This document shows positions 1-10,500 of a stretch of 22,355 bases of DNA, piece after piece (the stretch's first letter is position 1; each line of letters begins with the position of its first letter). The translations under genes were made by a program, and so were the position numbers. Source of the stretch: Brachionus plicatilis (Eukaryota > Rotifera > Eurotatoria > Ploima > Brachionidae); contig QEOQ01000557.1 of assembly GCA_010279815.1 (NCBI GenBank), forward strand, positions 225,908 to 248,262, written 5' to 3'. The notes beneath the pieces were generated by a model. The model was not told the origin of the DNA. It made no database searches and worked only from the letters and a program-made list of their open reading frames with translations.

Positions 1-3000
1 CAATGCCGTTTTAAGTTTAACTATAGCTTGAGATTTTTTTAATAATAAAAATAATTTTTTTGATATTTGATAAAAATTGTAATATTATTAAATTTTGACT
101 GTTATTCTTTAAATGACTAATTCTAAGTTTTGCAAAATTTAAGACGTAATTTTATTAAAATATAATTAGAATTTTATTTCTAATTTTTTTGCAGTATGTT
201 GCTAAACAATTTCTAACCTCTCAGCATTATTCAATAAATTTCCACAAGCTGAAAAAATATTAATGTTACATAAGCTGATTGTTCTTTACGAAAACAAAAA
301 AAAACTAAACAAATCTTTAAACAATCAAGCGTGCTTTTCAAGTAAAAAAGGGCCAAGGGAAGAATGATTAAAAGAATGAACTTTTTTTCCATAAAAATGT
401 AAAAAGTTTTTGGATATAGACACATTTATTTTTTTTAATTATAAAATTATTAATATTAATAGCAATATTTTCAGAATAATCCTAAAAAAATTAAATTTTG
501 TGTTCCCTCATATTTTTAAAAATATATTGCACCCTATTCAAAAGTATTGAAAATAATATGCAATTAATTCGCACAAATTTTGCAGACTTCCGCAGTAGGT
601 GAAACATAAGTTGTCTCACTTTGTTTCATTTACAGAACAAGTTTTTGACATTTAAAACCAAAAATATAAAAATTTTTTTTTCGTATTTGTATTTGTTTAC
701 AATGACACTTAAAAGATTAAGCTTAAAAACTTGATTTTAATGCGGATTTAAATCTTAAGCAAATCTTTGAAGCATGCTGTGTAAGTTTAGAATGTTTTAA
801 AAAAGGCGAGATGGTGTTTGTTTCATGCACAAAAGCTTTGTTTAGGTGTAAGAGTTGTCATATCGAACAAGTGAACACAGTACGATAATTCAAGCAAAAT
901 TCTTAGAGAGAAAAATTTTTAATTCCTCGTTATTTTTCATGAATTTTAGCAATGAAATAATTAAGCTGAAATAATCTTGGTTTATGAAAATTTAATTGTA
1001 ATCATTTTCATCTGTAATAAACTATTTTTTATCTTAAAAAAATATCAATTTTTTTACCAATGATATTTAAATTGAAAAAAATGAAAAAGTTTTTTTTTCA
1101 ATACGTGAGTTAAATTAATATTGTAATTAGACTTTAAAAAAATCAATTCAAATATAAAGTTATACATTATAAATTAAAAAAGAATAATTGAATTGAAATA
1201 AAAAGTTAAAAAATTAAAACACAAAGAAAAAAAGAATCACAGAAATTCCTCAAAAAAAATTAATTTACAATAGGGTTAATCTTTATTTTTTGAATTTGAA
1301 AAAAATGTACATAGAAAGACTTTTAAATGCTTTTTTACATTTATTTCAAAATCCAAATTTATACTTTTACTTCAATTTCGGCGTTACATTGTGTTCTAAT
1401 ATTTTTTTATCAAGGCTGAATGATTTTAGTTGGTTTGAAGTTTTTTAATTATCCCTGCCCAAAATAATTAAAAAGATTTTTATCCTAAATCATTTGCCTT
1501 AACCTTAACACAATTTATCTAATAATTAAAATTAACATAATCGTTTAAACTTGATCTTTAATTTCAATTTTCTCCTTTTTTTTCCAAAGCAATTAAAGAA
1601 AAGACACTTTAATTTAAAAAAAATCAAGTTTTAAAATTAGATAGCCAAGTTTTTAAAAAATTTCAAATTTTTAAATAAAACATTTTAGATAAAATTAAGA
1701 AAGACTCATTAATAATTGTAAATATAAATAACCTTCTTAAATCTGTAAATATATATTGCCACTCAAGCATCTCTTATAAATTATCTTCAAACAATTTTTT
1801 CTATCTAAATCCTATGAACAATATTTATTAACCAAGATCAACGAGATTTTCACTTAATAGATCCTAATTTTACCCTGGATTTTTTCCTTAAACTTTAATT
1901 AATTTTTTATTTTCTCTCTTCTCTGGTTCAATGGACATAATTAATCAACAAATAGATATTTAACAAACAAAACAATTTTTTTTCTTTAAAAATCAGCTTT
2001 TCATTGAAGCCAATAAAATGTCTGGCAATTCAGCACAACTAAAAAAGAATAAATAAAATGGACCAAATAAAAAGAAAAAGAAACCAAATATCTAGAAAAA
2101 ATTTAATTCAAAACTCAAAAATTTAAACGCCAAGACAAAAATGACTAAATTAGTTGAAATAAAAATTGAAAAGTCTTAAATATTCATCTAATGGTAAATA
2201 AATTTTAAATAATTTTATTTAAACTTTTTTCCCGATAAAAGCACTAAATATAAAGTTTAGAATGATAAAAATATTGAGAAATTTAATTTAATCATTAATA
2301 ATTATTTTATCTTTTGCTAGAAATTTTACAAAATTTAGTTAACAATAAAGTTTCACAATATTTTACCAATTATTTGATCTGCTTAAAATTTTATTTATTT
2401 TTTCTATTTTATCTACCAATCTTAGATTGAATTTTTTCGAAAGATAATAAATCAAAAATTTTGGTAAGTTTTTGAATTAAAAATAAATATAATAAAAAAA
2501 AATAAATTTTTGAAGAAAAAAATTTTACAAAAATTGACCATGATGAAACATACTAACGTTTATTAAATAATTATTTCTTATTTCAAAATTTTCAAAGACT
2601 TCTGTAATGCCACTTAGGTTATTATAATTTCTTTTATGAAAATTCGTTTCTGTTGTAAAATTAATTAATCATAAATATGAAGAATTTTGAGAAATGAAAA
2701 GTCTTATCCTGCTTTAATTTTGTATAATAATAAATATAATAATAAAAATTTAGATATAATAAAAAAAATTAAATAATCAATGTCCATTATTTTTAATCAA
2801 GGCATATGCTTTGATTGATGAAATTTATTATGAAAAAGAAAATAAGACTTATATTTTCTAAATTAATAAAATTTGCTAGTTTTCTTTTCATGAAATAATG
2901 CAATCTCTAAAAAATTTTATACCCTGATAATAAATAATTTTTACATTAACAGTTTCCAGGAATTTAGAAATAATTATATTTCATTTTTTTATTCAGTTTT

Positions 3001-4909
3001 TACATAAATCATGCATTAATTTGCCAACACTTTCCCTCACATTCAAAAACATTAAAAGAAATTTCTGGATAAGATTTTTTTTAATTTATTCAAAAAAATA
3101 TAAATTTAGCTTAAGTCTATGCTTTTATTTTTGTTAGAAATTTTTTACCATATTTTTAATAAATTTTGTCAACAATATTTTATCTACGTACTAAAGTCAT
3201 TGCATTTTAGATAAATTTGAATGATCAAAAAAATGGCTACTAAATGAATTATTATTTTTTATTTTAATTTTTTGGATTTAAAAAAGAATCAGTTCCAAAA
3301 CGAGATACTAGGTTTCATGTCTTTGTGATCTGAGACTAAATAATTGAACAACAATTCCATGGTCCATTTAGTATGTAAAATTTTTAAAAATGTAACCCAA
3401 AATTTAATTTTTAGTAATTTGGCAAATAGCTTCAAAAAAAAATTAAAGTTTTTGCTACTTTAAGAATTAAATAGTTAAAGAAATTTTTTGTTCTCATTTA
3501 TGTGATCATATAATCATCAATTTTCCAGTATTTGATCAAATTTGGTACTTTGAAATTTATCTAATTAATTTTTGTCTAATTTTTTGAAATAACTCTTTAA
3601 ATAAAATAGAAATAGAACTTCAAGGAAAGCCTAAGTGTATAAGCCTTCAGCATAATTCTATATATTCTAATTAAAGATGGATTAATTTTTGTTATAAAGT
3701 AAAAAAGAGTTTACCCTCCAAAAGTACAAAAAAATTTAGTTTTTGAGTATTATAAAACAAAGTCAAACGTTAACCTTAGAATTATTAGATTTTTGAGATA
3801 GCACAGCAAATTTTAAGAATAAGAATCTTTGTAGGAATTATACGAGTTTCTTTAAAAATTTTAAAGATAAATAAATAATTTGAATGATTTTGAAATTATT
3901 TAAGATCGTCTTATTTCCTTATTTTTTTAAATTTTTATCAAGCCCTATTGAATATATTGACAGTAATCGTATTTTAATAAATTTTAACAAGTTCATCTGT
4001 CCATCTTATGAAATTTGATTGACCAGTATCTCCAAAAGTCTTATATTTTGATAAAATTACAATTCAATTTTTAAAAATAATTTTAAAGAAATTTTTAAAA
4101 GCCAAATAAAGTATATTGAGAAGAAACCAAATAGAAATAAAAGTTTAATTGAAATTAATTAAAAAGTTTTTTGTTTCTTTTTTTTCAAATTAAAATTAAT
4201 CAAAAAAATTGGAGTATTTTCAGTAAGTATTTTTTATCTGTCAAAAATTTATTAATGTTTAATGAAGATAATTAATTTTTTTACCAAAGATTTCTCAATT
4301 AGAATACGAAAAAATTGATTCAAGTTAGAAATTTAATGATCAGAACTATTTATAATAAAAAATAATTCAAATTAATCAAAATCCGACTAAAAGTTTAATA
4401 AGTAAAAATTTTAAAACTGATTCGAACAAAACATTGAAAAAAATTTTAAATGTATCGAATTAATTTTGTGATTAACTTCTAAAATGATTTTTTTAGTTTC
4501 GCACTGTTTATTATTTAAAATTCATATTCTGATAAATCAATATTTTGTATAGTTAATGTTTCAAAAATATGAACTTATAATCAGAATTTTATTGAAATGG
4601 TTATTTTCGAATTTTCTGAATTATCAATATATCAAAATTATTAAATATTCGATATAATTTTTACATCTCCTTGACATTTTAATGAAAAAAAATTATAAAA
4701 CAAATTTAAAATTAAAATTTTTAAAATAAACCATTGCTGTGTATTCAGAGCTCATTTTCTATAAAAATAGCTTTAGAAACTTCACAAAGCACTTTGATAA
4801 AATTAAAAATCAACACATACATCAAGCAACTATGAAACATTTTTAAAATAAAAAAATTATTTTCTATATAGCATTAGTTATTTTAAAAACAGACATCATA
4901 GATTTTTAA
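1..4909. other. AT-rich intergenic region without a recognisable gene
   Basis: This stretch is dominated by A/T homopolymer runs and short low-complexity words. Stops are dense in all frames and the few open stretches are low-complexity lysine/phenylalanine/isoleucine strings. I see no conserved protein motif, no tRNA-like cloverleaf and no long inverted repeat. The only segment with more balanced composition is near 727–888 (listed separately). The right end should contain the promoter and 5' UTR of the downstream CCDC134 gene, but no TATA or initiator element can be singled out in sequence this AT-rich. Confidence 0.6.
727..888 (+). other. Cys-rich open stretch, possible exon or coding remnant
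   Basis: A 53-codon stretch is open between a TAA at 724–726 and a TAA at 886–888. It has no ATG near its left end, so it would have to be a last exon or a broken gene. The translation has six cysteines: a CC pair, single cysteines in LECFKKGEMVFVSC, and a CKSCH motif near the end, followed by IEQVNTVR and the stop. The composition is visibly less AT-rich than the surroundings. An acceptor-like TTAAG lies at 755–759. I do not recognise the family. Chance cannot be excluded for an open stretch this short. Confidence 0.25.
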
Positions 4910-5795
4910 ATGAATGCTTCATCAAACAAATTTTTGTTCCATCTGTTTTTTACATGTCTGATTTATGCTGTACATTCTGAAAGCAAAGATGGTTCGGACG
5001 ATCAATTACAAGCTCCAGAATTCAAAAATATGTGTAGGTTAACACCATCTTAGTTTATTAGTTGCTAATATACTAAAAAAAGATACAAAAATGTTTCTAG
5101 AAAAGAGAAAAGCTCAGCATGAAGCTGTTAAAAGAATCGCTGATTTAGGAAACAAAAAGAAAGAGAATGAAATGCTTAAACTTGTGTTAAACAAACTTTT
5201 TGAAACACTGAAGATTTCTTTGGAAAATTTGGCCAAAAAAAACAAAGATGATGGGAAAAAATTGAGAATAGATAAAGAGACAATTGAAGGTTGAATTAAA
5301 AATTACTGGTTTGTGGTTGATTGAATATTTTAAGGATTTTAGATGTTTCATCTGTGATTGAAAATACTGCATTTGCTTCCGATTTGGCTCTCCGTTTTCC
5401 CAAATATTTTCACAAAGCTTATGATAAAAACAAAAGCTGGCAATTTACTCTCGAAACAAGCATAAGTATTACACTCCAATCTAAACTTGCTGACGAAACA
5501 ACCGAAAAAGCAGTTTACTTGGTATTTTTTTTTCAAAAGTTAAAATTTTATTTAAAACAATTCAAAATTTTTATTAAGATGAGTCAAGAATTGAACATCA
5601 TTGACAAAGAGCCAAATTATTTTAATCCTTATTCTTCCAAAAAAGTAAAAAAAATCGAGCAATCTTTTTCATTTATTTGAAAATTTTATTTCGCAATAGA
5701 TTGCTGAAGAACCTCTGCCAACAAAAGAAACTTTAAAGAAAAAAGAAAAAAAGAAAAGAGGTCCTGGTCTTTCAGGCGGAAAACTTGATCTTTAA
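4910..5795 (+). CDS. CCDC134: CCDC134-like ER/secreted protein, five exons, 223 aa
   Basis: Exons are 4910–5033, 5083–5289, 5343–5521, 5579–5644 and 5700–5795; introns are 49, 53, 57 and 55 bp, all GT–AG. The joined frame is 223 codons plus TAA; human CCDC134 is 229. The N-terminus has a hydrophobic signal peptide (about residues 1–23, core FLFHLFFTCLIYAV, then AVHS). Next come MYTKMFLEKRKAQ, matching the human YKKMFEVKRREQ block, VIENTAF...LRFPKYFH (human VVENTAF...LRFPRIVH), and MSQEL (human MAQELG), then a Lys-rich tail. The C-terminus is KLDL, in the place of human QSEL, consistent with a KDEL-type ER-retrieval signal. One NKS sequon lies at about residue 140. In vertebrates the protein works in the ER lumen and is linked to GRP94 glycosylation control and bone disease. 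The start was chosen because it alone gives the signal peptide. The second junction was set by homology: the acceptor at 5342 keeps frame. Confidence 0.9.
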
Positions 5796-6952
5796 TTTTT
5801 TTAATTAAATAATAAATAGTTAAATAAAGGCATTATATTTTTTAAATCTGATTCGACTTAATTACCTAAGGTGGTCAGAAAAAATGATCATAATTATTTT
5901 ATGCTTTTTTAACTGAATTAACATTCATGTTTTGAAAATTTTAAATTAATAAAAAATCTCATTTTCTTGTTTAAAAAAGATAAGTTTTTAAATTGAGCCT
6001 GATTTTGAAAAAAATTGTGTTTTGATCTTTTTATTTTCACACTTTTTTCAACGCCTCTACCTAATTGATTGTACGTTTTGAATTTCTTGTATTTTTTATT
6101 TGGGAACTTAAATAATAATAAAAAAATAGAAAAAAAATATTTTAAAGTATAATTTATAATATTAATGCTTATAGCAATATATCATGATTTGCTTTTGTTG
6201 CCATTAAGCGCTTTTTGTTATTCATAATTAACAAATAACAAAAATTCAATTTATTGACTTTAATGAATTATTAGCTCAAGATAAGAATTTATTAATCAAA
6301 CTTGCTGAAATGTTCTCAGAGGTTATTTTAATGCAATATTTTATGATCTTTTATATTTTAAATATTTATCAAAGTAATATCAAAGTATTAGTCCTAGGCA
6401 TAAGTCTTTAACTTTAAAATCATTTAAAAATGTTTTAAAATAATTAAAATAAAGCAATTAAAAATTTTGTTGATGACTATAGTGTCAATTATACCAAATC
6501 TTTAATCTAATATTAAATTTTTTTTAAGTAAAATTTTTCAATTTTTTAACAAAAATAGTAAAAATTTATTAATTATCTAATAATTTGTTGTTATCTTATC
6601 TTGAAATTTAGATAAAATCGAAAATATTAGAGAATCATTAGGGGAAATAATTAAAATTTGTTTGATGCAAAATTTTATTTTGAAATTTATATTTAATGCA
6701 GTCTTTTTAAAAACTTTTTGCTACGAAGCTTTATTTTTGTCTTTAAAATATGATTACATAAATAGATGAATAAACATTTGCAATGATTTATAATCTAAGT
6801 AATGCAGAAAAATTTATTTTACACAGAAATATGCTTTAAATTTATTTTAAAAATTAAAAACAACAAAAAATTCTTATAATTTGATCTACCAGTTTGAAAA
6901 TTTAACTCTTAATCTCTGTAAAACATAAAATTAAGATTAAAATAGAACCAAA
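5796..6952. other. Spacer between CCDC134 and CAND1
   Basis: About 1.16 kb of AT-rich sequence without a supported gene. It should hold the 3' UTR of CCDC134 and the promoter and 5' UTR of CAND1. No repeat arms, conserved coding stretch or clear core promoter element can be distinguished. Confidence 0.6.
5811..5816 (+). other. Candidate polyadenylation signal of CCDC134
   Basis: A canonical AATAAA lies 15 bases after the CCDC134 stop codon, with a further AATAAA-like word at about 5823. AT-rich sequence makes such words common, so support comes only from position. Confidence 0.4.
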
Positions 6953-7532
6953 ATGGCTAATCAATATCAAATATCCAATTTGCCCACTCTTCTGGAAAAG
7001 GTTAACTCTTTATTTAGGTCCCTTAATATTGATCTAATTACTTTAAATAGATGACATCGGTCGACAAAGACTTCCGTTTCATGGCCACTAACGACTTAAT
7101 GACAGAGCTTCAGCATGATTCGATTAAGCTTGATGATGACAGTGAAAGAAAAGTAAACTAAATTGTTAGAAAAAACTTTAATTTAACATTCTTGCTTTAG
7201 ATTGTCAAAACTTTGTTGAAACTTCTTGAAGACAAAAATGGAGAGGTACAAAATTTGGCAGTAAAATGGTAAAAAAAAATTTTTTCTTTGCTATTGCTAA
7301 ATGAAAATTTTTATCAAGCCTAGGTCCTTTGGTGGCCAAAGCTAAAGAGTTCCAAGTGGAAACAATAGTCGAGACATTGTGTTCAAACATGCTTTCAGAT
7401 AAAGAGCAATTAAAAGATATTTCTACGATCGGCTTGAAAACTGTTATCAATCAATTGCCGCATATTGCTTCACAAATAAGTTCCAATGTTGTCAAAAAAA
7501 TAACAAGCCGTCTTCTGAATTCAATACAAAAA
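6953..7532 (+). CDS. CAND1: CAND1 exons 1–4 (residues 1–144)
   Basis: Exon 1 codes 16 residues ending LLEK. Exon 2 opens [17 protein letters not shown], almost identical to human. The exon 3/4 junction was decided by protein identity: joining TG at 7268 to CC at 7319 gives [16 protein letters not shown], whereas using the later TAG at 7321–7323 breaks the frame. Exon 4 carries the [12 protein letters not shown] and GLKTVI helices of the first HEAT repeats, which in human CAND1 contact the cullin C-terminal side and RBX1. Introns 1–3 are 50, 48 and 50 bp. Confidence 0.95.
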
Positions 7533-10500
7533 GTAAAAATAATTCTTAAATAGTTTAAGTGTATCCTGTTAAAAGTTTTAACAAGTATCAACGAATACTT
7601 CAATATTCTCTTAGAATGTTCATAGGATAATATCATTTTTGAATAAAAGTTAATAAGGGAAACTTTTTTAGAAATCTATGGCATTATTTATATTTTCAAG
7701 TCAAAAGAGCTAAAACAGAAAGTCTTTTAAAGCATTAGATTCAAATACAGCAACCTTGGGCTCTTCATAAAAGTAATAAAAAGGTCTTAAAATTAAAAAA
7801 CTTTTAATCAGTTCTGAAATTTAATTTACCTACAGGAGGCTTTTAGAAAAAAAAAATTTTATTCTTTAAAAACTTATAAAAATTGAAAAAATTAATAAAA
7901 AGAATTTGGATTTTTTTCTGAATGTTTTTCGGTATTCAACCATCAGTCTGACAATCGATGCTACAGAACAACTTAGTATTCGTCCAGAATATCTTTTACT
8001 CAACTTAAAATAAACTAAGATTTATACTAATATTTCTATTGCAAAGAAATTTTTCTAGATCATTTATCTTCATTTCTAAATAATCTTCTCATAGTCGATA
8101 AAGAATGTGACAAGATGGTCAGCAAAAAGAAGAGAATATTCATATAAGTTTTATTTCTTTTATGAATTTCATAAGTGAATATAGTTTAGGAGGGTAATTA
8201 CTCAGCATTCAAAGCTTTCTAAAGTTATTTAAGGCACTCATCACATATTTACACTAAAGTTTTTTACACAAAATGATGACTTTCATGAAGTCTATAGCTT
8301 GTTAAAATTGTAACCAAAATTATATTATAGTGTAGCCTAATTTGTTAATTTTTTTCCATTTTTTTAAAATTTTAACTTAGACTCTTAGGAATGTCATATG
8401 CGTTTATAAAAAAAATAAAAAAATGGTTAAAAATATTTTATTTCAGCAAATGTTTGCTTTTTGAATGTAAACAGCTTCCAAAACCCTTTAAAAAAATTTT
8501 TTCATTTTTTCATCCTAGAACTCGCACATGATTGAATTTACAATTTGATAGTTAATAATAATTTACAATATGAATGAGTCATTATTATTAAGGCTTGATA
8601 GACAAAATCACATTTTCCTAGACTTGGGTGCTTAAATGAGTTACTTATTTATTTAAGTGCCCAGAACTATTAAACTAAAATAAAATAAATTTAATTAAGA
8701 TAAGATCACATTTACTCACCCTAAATACTTTATATTCTGTTAGTACATGCGACTGAAATTTCATAAAAAACTAAATAAAAAACTCATGTTTTAGCAGAGA
8801 ACTTTTATTTAAAGTTTTTATTATAACATGTCTAAAAATCTGAGTACATAGTTTTCCTATTCGAACAATTATTGTAAATAATCCCTGGATACAAAAATAA
8901 TAACAAAGTTGATTTTTCTGTAATTGTTTCGCTGAAAATTCAGAAACAGTGTTTTACATTAAACTGCAGAACAGGTAATATTGCATCATTTTACGTAATT
9001 ACATCAAAAAATGTAAAATTAAGTCATTTCAAGTAAAACTTAACAAAAATGCTGACGGTCAAAAAAATCAATTTTTCGAACAAAAATTTGATAATTATTA
9101 TATTTTTTTAGGTTTTTCAAATTTTATTATATAATTTTACACAAAATAATGTTATTACCTGTAAAAAAAGCTAATTTTATGTAATAAAATTAAATTTCAG
9201 TAAATTTTAGGAATAAAAATGGGCATCTTGAATGATCAAACAGTATATTGTTTCTAATTTTTGAATTGTATTTGATTAAACCTCTCTGCAAAATGCTAAA
9301 TATTAGATGAGGCTCTGCAAAAAATCTTCATTTTGCTTCAACTGCTTAATTTAATGTTGAGTTTTTGTGGAGCCTCATCGAATATTTAGCCTTTGAAAAC
9401 ATAAAATATCTTTTAAATAAAATGAAAAATAAAGTTTTAGCATTTAAAACAAAATAAGAAATATTATAACCAGTGAATTTTACTGAAAATTTACCTAAAA
9501 TTACCTATTTTTTCAGATAATAACATTATTTTGTGTACAATTATATAATAAAATGTAAAAAAAGGTGAAAAACCTAAAAAAATTTAATAATTATCAAATT
9601 TTTGTTCGAAAAATTGGACAAAATTTAATTTCTTGGTTGAATTTTGGTAGAAAAAAAAATGGAATATTTTGGTTAAATTTTCTGCATAATTTTTTTTAGG
9701 GCATTGTGAATTTTTAAACAAAAAACAAAAATAAAAATTTTAAAATGAAATATCTTTTTTACTAAGAGTTAAATTGTTCTGCAAAATGTATCAGCTGATA
9801 CAAACTTTGTACCACCCAAATTAAGTCTGCAAAAACTCTGCAAATCGCCAATGCGCTTAATTTATTAGAAAATCATTAAAATTAAAGTGTAGAGTTTTTG
9901 CAAAGTTTGTATCAGCTGATACATTTTGCAGAACAATTTAATAAATTTATAATATTTTAATTTTATTAAATTTACATCGTGTTGAGGAATTAGTGTGAAA
10001 AAAATTTTTGATTAATGGTGGTCCGTGCCCAAAACCCCAATAACTGTTTAAATGTTAAAATTTTTTAAAATCCAATAACTAGACATAAAAACTAAATTAA
10101 TAGAAGCTTTAGAGTTTAAAATTAAAAAAAAAATTTAAATTAATTAGATAGGGACAAAATCGACTTAAACAAATTATTTAATAAGAATTTTTATCTAAAA
10201 TTTTTATGCTTCTCTAAAATTTGAAATTTATAATCTAGAAAAGTGTTAAATTAAAGCAAAAATGATTTGAGATTTATTAAAAATTAGAATTTAAAATTTT
10301 ATCAAAAAAATAATTTTAAAATAATTTTCGATACCTATTCTAAATTTAAAACACTCTGAAAAATTTTTTTATTGAATTTTTTTTCATTCAAAAGGATGAC
10401 GCCTCTGTACAACTTGAAACTCTTGATATAATGGCGGATATTCTCAACCATTTTGGAAACAACTTAATAAGCTTCCATCCGCAAATATTATCCTGTCTAA

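Larger units (their letters stand above)
7533..10394 (+). other. CAND1 intron 4, 2.86 kb, filled with repeats
   Basis: The donor is GTAAAA after CAAAAA and the acceptor is TTCAAAAG before GATGACGCC. It is about fifty times longer than the neighbouring introns. Contents from left to right: a faint DDE-transposase-like coding trace (7948–8001), a long foldback with a nested hairpin (9069–9616) and a TTAA-flanked MITE (9773–9937). The rest is AT-rich and featureless. Confidence 0.85.

Noticed and set aside
231..425. 64-codon minus-strand open frame
   Set aside because: Low-complexity Leu/Phe/Ile sequence typical of chance frames in AT-rich DNA; no motif and no gene context.
7321..7323. TAG as acceptor for CAND1 exon 4
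   Set aside because: It breaks the frame and the conserved AVKCLGPLV; the AAG at 7316–7318 restores it.
8625..8663. Small inverted repeat TGGGTGCTTAAAT…ATTTAAGTGCCCA
   Set aside because: Only 13-bp arms with two mismatches; too short to separate from chance here.
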